This document shows, piece by piece, positions 44,710 through 53,806 of a stretch of 64,000 nt of DNA. The DNA comes from Curvivirga sp965219885 (GTDB taxonomy: Bacteria; Pseudomonadota; Alphaproteobacteria; UBA8366; Aestuariispiraceae). The stretch's first letter is position 1. The number at the start of each line of letters is the position of its first letter. Under the pieces are notes generated by a model. It was not told the DNA's origin. It did no database searches and was given only the letters and a program-made list of their open reading frames with translations. The DNA lies in contig NZ_CBDCOT010000009.1 of NCBI RefSeq assembly GCF_965219885.1, forward strand, positions 248,001-312,000, written 5' to 3'. The translations under genes were made by a program, and so were the position numbers.

Positions 44710-45582
44710 ATGAATTATTTTAGACGCACCCTCCCCTCTTTAGACGCGCTGGTTTATTTCGAAGCCGCCGCGCGCCACTTGAATTTCACCAAGGCTGCTG
44801 ATGAGTTAAATGTCTCTCAGGTGGCGGTAAGTAAGCGTATCCGCATCCTAGAAGAAGACTTGGACACAACGCTTTTTCAGAGAGATTCTAAAAAGATTAG
44901 CCTGACCGAAGATGGCCTGAAACTAGCAGAACAAATTCCCGCCGCACTTGCCTTTATCGAAGAGGCCGTCAACAACACCAGAAACAAAACCGATTCCAAA
45001 CGCAAGGTTATTCAAATCGTTGCAGATGAGAATGTGATTTTCTTCTGGCTCAATGATCTGGTGCGCCAATATCAATTAGAAGGGCATGAAGCCCTGATCT
45101 CCGTCATTACCTCAAATAATGTGAATGATCCGATCTGGGAAGAAGCGGACCTTGCGATCTTTTTCGGCTCCGCCCCGCCCACAGGCTGGAATGGGCAAAT
45201 GCTGTTTCGCGAAGCCCTCACCCCCGTAGCCAAACCGGGGATTGATCCCAAAACCTTACCGCTTCTAAATTATGAAAAGGAAGTGCCCAATTGTTTTAAC
45301 TGGCTCAATTTTATGGATAATGACCTCTGGCTGGATTTAAAACAAAACCCGATCCAAGACTGCGCCTCTTATATCCAATCTATCTCCCTTGCCCTCAAAG
45401 GCGAAGGCATCGCCTTGGCCGAACGCGCCCTGCTACAAAAAGAACTCGCCAGCAACCAACTCACCCCCGTCAGCCCCGACACCCAAGAAACCGAAGAATG
45501 CTATTTTTTAACGACACCTGCGAATAGGCCTACCTTTAAAGAAATCACTGATTTAATTAGCTTTCTGACTTCAAATGCATAA
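44710..45582 (+). CDS. LysR-family regulator (GcvA-like), likely of betB
   Basis: 290 residues with an N-terminal winged helix (SLDALVYFEAAARHLNFTKA, then LNVSQVAVSKRIRILEEDL at about 34-52) and an effector-binding domain. Transcribed away from betB across a 126-bp gap, the classic arrangement for a LysR regulator and its target. The G+C content of its 3' half is visibly higher than that of the next gene. Confidence 0.88.
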   Translation: MNYFRRTLPSLDALVYFEAAARHLNFTKAADELNVSQVAVSKRIRILEEDLDTTLFQRDSKKISLTEDGLKLAEQIPAALAFIEEAVNNTRNKTDSKRKVIQIVADENVIFFWLNDLVRQYQLEGHEALISVITSNNVNDPIWEEADLAIFFGSAPPTGWNGQMLFREALTPVAKPGIDPKTLPLLNYEKEVPNCFNWLNFMDNDLWLDLKQNPIQDCASYIQSISLALKGEGIALAERALLQKELASNQLTPVSPDTQETEECYFLTTPANRPTFKEITDLISFLTSNA

Positions 45583-45624
45583 CGTTGACACGTAATTTTA
45601 GATGTCATAACAATGAAATCGATC

Positions 45625-45630
45625 TATAAT
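45625..45630 (+). promoter_or_regulatory. Possible -10 box of the KAP NTPase gene
   Basis: An exact TATAAT lies 20 bp before the start codon. The best TTGACA (45585-45590) is too far upstream (34 bp) to pair with it, so the promoter assignment is tentative. AAGGA at 45634-45638 is the likely ribosome site. Confidence 0.3.
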
Positions 45631-45649
45631 TGCAAGGATTCTTACCGAT

Positions 45650-47776
45650 ATGCTACCAAATTTTACTGATAGTAATATAACCGAATTAAAAGACGATTTA
45701 TATAACTCGGCTCCGACAGCAGAACTAATTGCAAAATATCTATTAGAAGATAAAAATTGGCCTAACCAAAAAGATAACGATCGCAATACCATTGCAATCA
45801 ATGGCGCTTGGGGAAGTGGTAAATCAACTATAGTTAACTTCCTGATCCAATACCTAATTTCCTCTCGAAAGCAAATCTTCCCTCCACCAATTACACCTTG
45901 GCCATGGGCAGGACGAGGTTACCTAAAGTTAAACAAGCAATTCGATCACGAATATATAGTTTTTTCCCCATGGTGGTATGATAGTGAGGAAGAGATTCTA
46001 AATGCTTTTTTCAGTCAACTAAGTTTAATAATTCATGGTTATGAAGCGGAGAACACTCCGGCTAAAGCCCTTGGTGAAAAGTTAATCTTATCTGGGTTAG
46101 ACATTATAAACACTTCTCTATCAGCAGCATCGGGAAATGTTATCCCACCACACTTTCTCCGTAACCTCATCAAGGCAACGCAAACTTCTTCAAACGAAGA
46201 ATCTTCTCTCTATGACACATATTTAGAGTTAGCCAATTTACTTAAGTTAGAAAACAGAAAGATACTCATAATTTTTGATGATCTAGATCGAATTCATCCT
46301 GTCGAATTTATAAGAATCATTAAACTGATCAAAACCGTTGGTAACCTACCTAACGTAATATACTTGCTATCTCTTGATAAAGATAGAAGCGCTGAGATTA
46401 TTGAGAATCAGTTAGGTTTATATGATGGACAGGAGTACCTCGAAAAAATAATCAACATTAATATTGATATACCCTCTGTAAACTTAACAAGAAATGAAAA
46501 CAAACAATATGTCTTGAATTTCATTAAAGACATAGTTGGACAAAAAATCTTCAATACCAACGAGAAAAGTTTAGAGAATTGTTTTCATCGCTTTTTACCT
46601 CAAATCCTTACAAAACCAAGAGATATTAAACGTTTAGAGTCCAATCTTCGCCTAAAATGGCCAAGCGTAAAAGAAGATGTTTCTCCTGTCGACTTTTTCA
46701 CTCTTGAAGCAATGAATATAGCTGCACCAACTGTTGTAAGATATATTGAAAAGCAAAAAGATTACCTAACGGGTCAAAAAGTGTTAGAGAAAAATAGTTA
46801 TTCCGATTTGGATGAATATATTAACAAGGAGATCCTTCCTTCAATCCATACTAGCGCAAGAAAGTCCTGGTACGTGATGCTCAGTGCGTTATTCCCTGAT
46901 GCCATGAATGGAACATCAATCCCATCTGATAGTAGAGTTGTTTATCCAAAAGATTTATCAATTTCAAACCCTGAGCATTTTGATTCGTACTTCAAATATT
47001 TTCTAGACCCAGAACAAATTTCAGAAAACGAAATCGATACCTTCCTAGAAAATTGTACAGACCATGATTTTGTTAAGTCAAAACTTGTTGCAGACTCAAA
47101 AATTCAGCTAAGAGATAAAAATAAAAATAGAGCAGAAATTTTCTTGGAAAGATTACAGTCAAATATCGTCCATAACCCTCAAAGATATTCCGATAGTCAG
47201 GCAATTAGCTTAACAAGAAGCTTATTTTCCATTGCTGAATTACTTTGGCTAAATTCACCAACATATTCTTCCAAAACTGTTGAAAATACAACTTATTTCA
47301 GGATTAGGGAATTTATCTTTCAATTCCGATACTACAACTTATTGAGCAGCATAGAAATACAGAATTTACACAGAGAAGCAGGTATATTTTGGTTAATATA
47401 TAGTGCAGAGTCATATAATGCAGTTCAACCACTAGCAATTGAATTGATACAAGATGAACTTCTGATTAATACACCACAAGAACAATACATATTTTTACTA
47501 ATACAATCCTTAGCTAATTTCTTGAAAGACAAACCTCAAGAACTCAAAGAGTTTTTTACTAGTTGGTTAGGCAATGAAGCTAATCCAAACAATGAGGTCT
47601 ATGTCACATTTTTGTACTCTTACGAAGAAAACATATTAGAACTTATAAAATTAGTTACTAAATTACCTCATAAATCCTCAAATAAATTGATCGATTATGT
47701 TGATACACTTATATTTTATAGTCAGTTTGACAAACTCAGGTTGGAAAAGATTAGAGACAAACTAAGAATAATATAA
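45650..47776 (+). CDS. KAP-family P-loop NTPase
   Basis: 708 residues. Walker A NGAWGSGKST (51-60) and Walker B KILIIFDDLDRI (204-215, D210/D211) with the following SLDKD strand fit the KAP P-loop family, part of the STAND-like NTPases. The usual transmembrane insert between the two motifs is absent or weak. The C-terminal 400 residues are helical and unrecognised. Some KAP proteins act in phage exclusion, so a solitary defence function is possible. The gene is A+T rich compared with its flanks and ends 1 bp before the convergent uvrB stop, which suggests insertion at this spot. Confidence 0.8.
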   Translation: MLPNFTDSNITELKDDLYNSAPTAELIAKYLLEDKNWPNQKDNDRNTIAINGAWGSGKSTIVNFLIQYLISSRKQIFPPPITPWPWAGRGYLKLNKQFDHEYIVFSPWWYDSEEEILNAFFSQLSLIIHGYEAENTPAKALGEKLILSGLDIINTSLSAASGNVIPPHFLRNLIKATQTSSNEESSLYDTYLELANLLKLENRKILIIFDDLDRIHPVEFIRIIKLIKTVGNLPNVIYLLSLDKDRSAEIIENQLGLYDGQEYLEKIININIDIPSVNLTRNENKQYVLNFIKDIVGQKIFNTNEKSLENCFHRFLPQILTKPRDIKRLESNLRLKWPSVKEDVSPVDFFTLEAMNIAAPTVVRYIEKQKDYLTGQKVLEKNSYSDLDEYINKEILPSIHTSARKSWYVMLSALFPDAMNGTSIPSDSRVVYPKDLSISNPEHFDSYFKYFLDPEQISENEIDTFLENCTDHDFVKSKLVADSKIQLRDKNKNRAEIFLERLQSNIVHNPQRYSDSQAISLTRSLFSIAELLWLNSPTYSSKTVENTTYFRIREFIFQFRYYNLLSSIEIQNLHREAGIFWLIYSAESYNAVQPLAIELIQDELLINTPQEQYIFLLIQSLANFLKDKPQELKEFFTSWLGNEANPNNEVYVTFLYSYEENILELIKLVTKLPHKSSNKLIDYVDTLIFYSQFDKLRLEKIRDKLRII

Positions 47777-47777
47777 A

Positions 47778-49943
47778 CTAACGCTTCCGGCCCTTCTTCC
47801 TAGGTTTACCTTTAGGCAAGACCTTACTATCCACACCTTTCAAGGTGGCGGCGATATCGGCGTTGATGGGGGCGGCGTCGGCGGGCATGTCGAGATCATA
47901 GGCTTCGAGGCGGCCGATTTCATCACGAAGACGTGCAGCGGTTTCGAATTCTAGATCAGCCGCAGCGGCTTTCATCTGGGTTTCAAGGGTCTTGATATAA
48001 GTACTGAGATTAACACCCACCAAATGACCAGCGCCTTCGCCTGTTTCGACAGTCATATGATCTTTTTCATAAACACTATCGAGAATATCACCAATTTTCT
48101 TGCGCACGGACGCAGGGGTAATGCCATGTTCCGCATTATAGGCCTGTTGCTTTTCACGGCGGCGTTGGGTTTCGGTGATGGCATAATCCAAACTGTCGGT
48201 CATTTTATCTGCATAAAGCAACACGCGCCCATCCACGTTACGGGCCGCACGACCAATAGTCTGCACAAGGGAGGTGCGGGATCGCAAGAAACCTTCTTTA
48301 TCTGCATCCAAAATGGCCACAAGGCTACATTCCGGAATATCCAGACCTTCCCGCAACAAGTTAATGCCGACCAAGATATCAAAAGCCCCAAGGCGGAGGT
48401 CGCGAATGATCTCGATCCGCTCCAATGTGTCGATATCGCTGTGAAGGTAACGGACACGTAGGCCTGCTTCGGTCATATATTCGGTGAGGTCTTCCGCCAT
48501 ACGTTTGGTCAATGTGGTCACCAAGACGCGTCCGGCCTTTGCCACCACTTGACGGCACTCATCCAATAAATCATCCACCTGTGTATCGGTGGGGCGAATG
48601 ATACAGACGGGGTCAATCAAACCAGTTGGGCGAATAATCTGTTCCGCAAAGACACCGCCTGTGCGTTCCATCTCCCAATTGCCCGGTGTGGCGGACACAT
48701 AGATGGATTGCGGGCGCATGGCATCCCATTCTTCAAATTTTAACGGACGGTTATCCAAACAGGACGGCAGGCGGAAACCATGTTCTGCCAATGTGGATTT
48801 ACGGGCAAAGTCACCACGATACATGCCGCCAATCTGTGGCACGGTCACATGGCTTTCATCCACGATCAATAGGGCATTGTCCGGTAAATATTCAAACAAA
48901 GTTGGGGGTGCTTCACCCGGATTACGTCCGGTGAGCAGGCGGGAATAGTTTTCAATGCCCGCACACACGCCAGTGGCCTCAATCATTTCCAGATCAAAGG
49001 TAGTGCGCTGTTCAATCCGTTGGGCCTCAAGCAATTTGCCCGTCTCATTGAAATGGGCCACGGTTTCTTTCAATTCCTGTTTAATCTTTTTACAGGCCTG
49101 AATCATGGTGGGTTTTGGCGTCACATAGTGACTATTCGCATAGACACGAATACGTTCCAGCGCCCCGGCCCGTTCCCCTGTTAACGGGTCAAATTCATGA
49201 ATCATATCCACTTCATCCCCAAAGAAAGAAACACGCCATGCGCGGTCTTCTTGGTGGACGGGATAGATTTCAAGTGTATCGCCACGCACACGGAAAGTAC
49301 CACGGACGAAGTTGTTGTCATTGCGTTTATATTGCAGTTCCACCAGATCACGCATCAATTGACGTTGGTCCAATTCTTGACCCGCTTCCACATCAATGAC
49401 CATCTGGGAATAGGTTTCCACCGACCCGATACCATAGATACAGGATACAGAGGCCACGATAATCACATCATCGCGTTCCAATAACGCACGGGTCGCCGCA
49501 TGGCGCATCCGGTCAATCTGTTCATTGATGGAACTGTCTTTTTCGATATAGGTGTCTGTGCGCGGCACGTAAGCTTCTGGTTGGTAATAATCATAGAAGG
49601 AGACGAAATATTCCACCGCGTTATTTGGGAAAAATTCTTTCATCTCCCCATAAAGCTGGGCGGCGAGCGTCTTATTATGCGCCAAGATCAAGGTTGGACG
49701 TTGGGTCTTTTGAATCACTTGAGCCATAGTAAAGGTTTTACCGGACCCTGTTACCCCTAACAGAACCTGGTTACGTTCCCCACCTTCAACGCCTTCGACC
49801 AATTCGGCGATGGCTTTTGGTTGATCCCCTGCCGGGTCGTATTCCGACTGTAAATCAAAGGCGATCCCCCCTTCGGATAACGGGCGGTTCTGCTTTGTCG
49901 GCAGGAAAGTATCAATATTCATGGCAAGTGTATCAGGATCCAT
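47778..49943 (-). CDS. uvrB: Excinuclease ABC subunit B
   Basis: DNA-damage verification helicase-like subunit of nucleotide-excision repair. It has 721 residues with Walker A GVTGSGKTFTMAQ, the beta-hairpin region YYQPEAYVPRTDTYIEKD, helicase motifs (SLVAILDADKEGFLRS) and a C-terminal UVR motif (DLEFETAARLRDEI) that meets UvrC. ATG 49943 has AGAG upstream; a GTG at 49949 and an ATG at 49922 are alternatives. A Lys/Arg-rich tail ends the protein. I found no clear alphaproteobacterial SOS box (GTTC/GAAC direct repeat) before it. Confidence 0.97.
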   Translation of the reverse strand: MDPDTLAMNIDTFLPTKQNRPLSEGGIAFDLQSEYDPAGDQPKAIAELVEGVEGGERNQVLLGVTGSGKTFTMAQVIQKTQRPTLILAHNKTLAAQLYGEMKEFFPNNAVEYFVSFYDYYQPEAYVPRTDTYIEKDSSINEQIDRMRHAATRALLERDDVIIVASVSCIYGIGSVETYSQMVIDVEAGQELDQRQLMRDLVELQYKRNDNNFVRGTFRVRGDTLEIYPVHQEDRAWRVSFFGDEVDMIHEFDPLTGERAGALERIRVYANSHYVTPKPTMIQACKKIKQELKETVAHFNETGKLLEAQRIEQRTTFDLEMIEATGVCAGIENYSRLLTGRNPGEAPPTLFEYLPDNALLIVDESHVTVPQIGGMYRGDFARKSTLAEHGFRLPSCLDNRPLKFEEWDAMRPQSIYVSATPGNWEMERTGGVFAEQIIRPTGLIDPVCIIRPTDTQVDDLLDECRQVVAKAGRVLVTTLTKRMAEDLTEYMTEAGLRVRYLHSDIDTLERIEIIRDLRLGAFDILVGINLLREGLDIPECSLVAILDADKEGFLRSRTSLVQTIGRAARNVDGRVLLYADKMTDSLDYAITETQRRREKQQAYNAEHGITPASVRKKIGDILDSVYEKDHMTVETGEGAGHLVGVNLSTYIKTLETQMKAAAADLEFETAARLRDEIGRLEAYDLDMPADAAPINADIAATLKGVDSKVLPKGKPRKKGRKR

Positions 49944-50289
49944 AACCACATACTCTATTCATTACGTAAATCATTCAGGCATTCTTTTGGGAAGCTATAA
50001 TATAGGGATAAATCCCGTAAAGGAAAATGCTTTCGGTGGTGTCTTTTAGCTGTCTACTGACATCATTTGGCAGCTAATGATTGACAGGATTTTAAAAATG
50101 TGATCACATTCTTGCGATGTTATAAAATATTTATTTAATAGTTTGCATTTACTAAATGACTATTTAATAATACATCCAATAATAAAGAACGCTGCGGGAA
50201 GTGTCAGATAATGAGCGTTCAAACAACAAAGTATATGTAGGAAAACTTTATTTGGGAGCAGCAATCTTCAAAAGAGGTTGCGTATATCA
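49944..50289. other. 346-bp divergent promoter region between uvrB and a chemotaxis receptor
   Basis: No gene. Contains the inverted repeat GGGA-TAAA-TCCC near 50005-50016, a TTGACA at 50081-50086 and the perfect palindrome AATGTGATCACATT at 50097-50110. The rest is A+T rich. Confidence 0.5.
50097..50110. promoter_or_regulatory. Perfect 14-bp palindrome AATGTGATCACATT
   Basis: Likely binding site of a dimeric regulator upstream of the chemotaxis receptor (180 bp before its start) and uvrB (154 bp). Its core TGTGATCACA recurs at 61224-61233. It has the half-sites of a CRP-type site but no 6-bp spacer, so I do not assign it to CRP or FNR. Confidence 0.45.
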
Positions 50290-52806
50290 ATGACTGATAC
50301 AACTGAGAATACGGATAACCAGCAGAATTTCCTGAAGACCATTCAGTTCAAGCTGATGGCTGCTATGGCCTTGATCGCCTTGATGACAGTGGCGGCAAGT
50401 CTGGCAGGTCTTTTATCCTTTAACCGCATCGAACAAGGCCTGTTAAGTGTGACCCGCGAAGGTGTCCCCACTATGAATGTGGCGCAAAGCCTTGCACAAC
50501 AAAGTTCTGCATTGGCCTCTAGTGGCCCTGCCTTAAATGCATCTCGTGATCAAAATGAACGCCAAGCAGCTTATAACTATCTGATCACTCAAGAAGAAGC
50601 TCTCTTTAGTTTGCTGGATCAGTTAGCTGAACTTAACGCTGATAGCGATCGTGTGGATGAGTTACGCAATCTGGTCGAAGCCATTGCCCAAAATATGGAA
50701 ACCCAAAATGCGGCTGTTGAAAAACGCCTCACTCTGGAAGCGAAATCAGCAGAACTTCGCGCGACTTTTACCAGCACAATCAATCAACTTACCACGGACT
50801 TGCAACCTGCGATTACCGAAGCCAACCAGTTTATCTTTGGCACCAGCCAACTGATCACAGCTCAAGTACCAAGTAATGTGGGGAAACTGGTGGATCAAGA
50901 TGTGAATGCCATGGCAACCGATGCTGCCTTGATGAAAGATGCCCTCATGGTGTTGATCAATCTGCGCGACAACCGCAATGGCAATTTCAGTGACGCTCTT
51001 CAAACACGTATCGATAAATTCGTTGATGATTTTGAAACACAGGAAATCCGTCTGGAAAAACGTGCTCCACGCGCCCAAATCTTATTAGGGCAGGTCTATA
51101 ATCTAACCGATAAGCCAAACATACTTGATGCATCCGGCTATAATCAAATGATTGAACAGGTCGACAGCACCTATGAAGGCTTGTTGCAAAAAGGGGTTGA
51201 AATTGCCAGTGATCGTGGACGTGAAATCCAAGGGTTTCTTTCTGAAAACATGGATTTACTTACCTATGACGGTGCCGGGGAATTAAGTAACCTCTTAAAA
51301 ACCGAAGCCATGTTAAAGCTTCTGGAACAATCTGTTGCTCAACTTTCCGAAGCACAAGATGCCGCAACTATTGAAAGTCTGGCGGCCTCTATCGCCCAAC
51401 AGATCGAAGATAGCGGTGATCAGGCGAATGAACTTGAAAGCGACGAAAGTATCGAACTGATCGAAGCAACATTGGAAAAACTACGTGCATTGGCCACAGG
51501 CGAAGAAGGTGTTGCAGGCATCCGTGCTGCAGAACTTATCGCCACACAAGAAGCTGCAAGTATTCTGGTTCAAAACAAAGATCTATCTGATGACATTATT
51601 CAATCCGTTCGGGACTTTGTGGAGTCTTCTTTGGCGGATACAACTGTCCTGTCCACGGATGCAGAAGAAGTTCTTTCAACCGGTCGTCTGGTACAGATCA
51701 TTGTTGCTGTTATCGGGATTCTGGTCTGGATCGCAGTTGCCTGGTTCTATGTGGGGCGTCAGATTAGCAAGCGCCTGACTGAAATCGCAGGTATCACCGA
51801 AACCATCGCAGGTGGTGATTTGGATGTACGCCTCCCTCGTAAAGGCCAAGATGAAATCACCCGCATCGCGAATGCCGTTCGTATCTTCCGTGATAATGGC
51901 AAGGAAATGAAACGCCTTCGCGCTGAACAGGTAGAAGCTGAAAAGCGCACCGAAGAAGAAAAACGTCAGGCAATGCTGAAACTTGCGGATGATTTCGAAA
52001 ATAGTGTCAAATCTATCGTAGATCAGGTAGGCACAGCAGCCTCAGCCATGCGCAGTTCTGCTCAATCCATGTCAGACCTTGCTAATAATACCAGCTCACA
52101 AGCAACAACTGTGGCGGCAGCGGCGGAAGAAACCACCGCGAATGTGGAAACCGTTGCCTATACGACCCGCGAATTGGTTTCAGCCAGCCAAACTATCCAT
52201 GACCGTATGAGCCATTCTGCAGATGTGGTTAGCAAAGCCGCGGATGAGGCGGATCGCACCAGCCATCTTGTGGAAGATTTATCTGATGCAGCCAATAAAA
52301 TTGGTGAGGTTGTCAATCTTATCCAAGATATCGCGGAACAAACCAACCTTCTTGCCTTAAACGCAACTATTGAGGCTGCACGCGCTGGAGAAGCTGGTAA
52401 AGGATTTGCGGTTGTGGCTAATGAAGTAAAATCGCTAGCTTCCCAAACAGGAAAAGCGACCGAAGAAATTTCCAATCATATTACGGGCATTCAAAGTGTA
52501 ACAGAAAGTGCGGTTGGCGCCATTGGTGGCATCGCAGAAACCGTTGCAGAAGTCGGTAGTTTAACAACTGAAATCACCGCCTCTGTTGAACAGCAAAATG
52601 CCGCCACTCAAGAGATTGGTCACAATGTGCAACAAGCAAGCGAAGGCACCAAGGAAGTAACAACGACAATTACGTCTGTTACCCAAGCAGCCAGTGAAAC
52701 TGGTGGTTTTGCCGATGACTTGCTTAACACAGCCGAAGAATTAGCCACCCAGGCACAAGCTCTTGGCACGCAAGTGGATCATTTCCTGGAAACGATCAGA
52801 CGTTAA
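50290..52806 (+). CDS. Methyl-accepting chemotaxis protein
   Basis: Membrane chemoreceptor of 838 residues. TM1 is at about 20-42. A long, mostly helical periplasmic sensor follows to about 465, then TM2 (starting LVQIIVAVIGILVW), a HAMP domain (ITETIAGGDLDVRLPRKGQDE) and the signalling domain. Its hairpin tip EQTNLLALNATIEAARAGE binds CheA/CheW. The periplasmic domain is large enough for a helical bimodular sensor. ATG 50290 is the first ATG with AGAGG upstream. The ligand is unknown. Confidence 0.93.
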   Translation: MTDTTENTDNQQNFLKTIQFKLMAAMALIALMTVAASLAGLLSFNRIEQGLLSVTREGVPTMNVAQSLAQQSSALASSGPALNASRDQNERQAAYNYLITQEEALFSLLDQLAELNADSDRVDELRNLVEAIAQNMETQNAAVEKRLTLEAKSAELRATFTSTINQLTTDLQPAITEANQFIFGTSQLITAQVPSNVGKLVDQDVNAMATDAALMKDALMVLINLRDNRNGNFSDALQTRIDKFVDDFETQEIRLEKRAPRAQILLGQVYNLTDKPNILDASGYNQMIEQVDSTYEGLLQKGVEIASDRGREIQGFLSENMDLLTYDGAGELSNLLKTEAMLKLLEQSVAQLSEAQDAATIESLAASIAQQIEDSGDQANELESDESIELIEATLEKLRALATGEEGVAGIRAAELIATQEAASILVQNKDLSDDIIQSVRDFVESSLADTTVLSTDAEEVLSTGRLVQIIVAVIGILVWIAVAWFYVGRQISKRLTEIAGITETIAGGDLDVRLPRKGQDEITRIANAVRIFRDNGKEMKRLRAEQVEAEKRTEEEKRQAMLKLADDFENSVKSIVDQVGTAASAMRSSAQSMSDLANNTSSQATTVAAAAEETTANVETVAYTTRELVSASQTIHDRMSHSADVVSKAADEADRTSHLVEDLSDAANKIGEVVNLIQDIAEQTNLLALNATIEAARAGEAGKGFAVVANEVKSLASQTGKATEEISNHITGIQSVTESAVGAIGGIAETVAEVGSLTTEITASVEQQNAATQEIGHNVQQASEGTKEVTTTITSVTQAASETGGFADDLLNTAEELATQAQALGTQVDHFLETIRR

Positions 52807-52825
52807 AAAGTTTCCTACCCACCTC

Positions 52826-52858
52826 CCCCTGTCAGACATATGTTTGATGGGGGTTTTT
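52826..52858 (+). terminator. Terminator after the first chemotaxis receptor
   Basis: Stem CCCCTGTCA/TGATGGGGG (with two G-T pairs) followed by five T. It ends 30 bp before the TauE-like start codon, so that gene needs a promoter within or before the hairpin, or read-through. Confidence 0.78.
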
Positions 52859-52888
52859 CTTTGCATATTTGTTGAGTATCTTACGCAA

Positions 52889-53629
52889 ATGTCTGATCTT
52901 TATTATCTATATCTGATTATTGCTGTATTTGCCTCTTGCGTGTCTGCTCTTTTTGGTATGGGGGCCGCACTCATTCTTTTAGCGGTAGGCGCCTATCTTT
53001 TTAATCCGGCTGAATCCATCGCCCTTGCAACGATCATTTTTGCCAGCAACACAATTGCCCGAAGTATAACCATGTGGCGGGATATTCCATGGAAACTTGG
53101 AATTTACATGGCTTTGCTCAGTATGCCCTTTGCTTTCCTTGGGGCAGAACTTATGCCTTACCTGCCCACAGACATCTTACGCAAAGCACTTGGAATTCTT
53201 ATCCTTAGTCATATCCTCATCACCTGGAGTCATTTTCAAATCAAGATTGGTAAATCTTACCCTGCCTATGGGGCGCTATCCGCCGTCTATGGCTTTCTTT
53301 CCGGTCTTCTTGGAAGTGGAAACCCAGTTAAAGCGATCTTTTTCCATCATATGGGCTTCAGTAAGCAAGCCTTTGTCGGTTTAATGGCGATCAGTTCAGT
53401 ACCTGCCAATATTGTAAAGCTTATTTCTTATCAGCAATCTGGTTTGATGGAATTTATCCCATTTCAAGTTCCAATTGCCTTAATTGCCATTAGCTTGGTT
53501 GTCGCTTTTTTCGGTAAATATGCATTAAAACGAATACCTGATAAAAGCTTTCAATATGGATTACAGCTTGTTCTTGCGATTAGTGCTCTTGGGTTAATTT
53601 TTGTCGATCCAATGACTGTGATAAATTAA
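52889..53629 (+). CDS. TauE/SafE-family membrane exporter
   Basis: 246 residues with about eight hydrophobic helices and the twin family motifs: VSALFGMGAALILLAVGAYL near the N-terminus and GFLSGLLGSGNPVKAIFF at the middle. The family exports sulfite, sulfonates or other small anions; the substrate here is unknown. I start at ATG 52889, because the longer open frame upstream overlaps the receptor gene and its terminator. Confidence 0.84.
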   Translation: MSDLYYLYLIIAVFASCVSALFGMGAALILLAVGAYLFNPAESIALATIIFASNTIARSITMWRDIPWKLGIYMALLSMPFAFLGAELMPYLPTDILRKALGILILSHILITWSHFQIKIGKSYPAYGALSAVYGFLSGLLGSGNPVKAIFFHHMGFSKQAFVGLMAISSVPANIVKLISYQQSGLMEFIPFQVPIALIAISLVVAFFGKYALKRIPDKSFQYGLQLVLAISALGLIFVDPMTVIN

Positions 53630-53712
53630 ATCAAGCGCCAAGAATTGTGCCCATACAATTAGATATGAATTGAGCGTTGAAAGCTTGGATAAGTAGGAGT
53701 AAGGTTCCCGAG

Positions 53713-53737
53713 TTTTGTACGGGCATGCTGTACAAAA
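53713..53737. promoter_or_regulatory. Candidate operator TTTTGTAC-N9-GTACAAAA
   Basis: Perfect 8-bp inverted arms separated by 9 bp (the spacer contains GCATGC), located 70 bp before the aspartate aminotransferase start. There is no T-run beyond its own arm, so an operator is more likely than a terminator. A second hairpin CCTGAA/TTCAGG (53744-53774) lies just downstream and may be part of a leader structure. Confidence 0.45.
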
Positions 53738-53806
53738 ATATGTCCTGAATTGATGTAATGGACCTTAGTTCAGGGCATTCAGAGCCTATTCAGAGAAGGA
53801 AAAATC

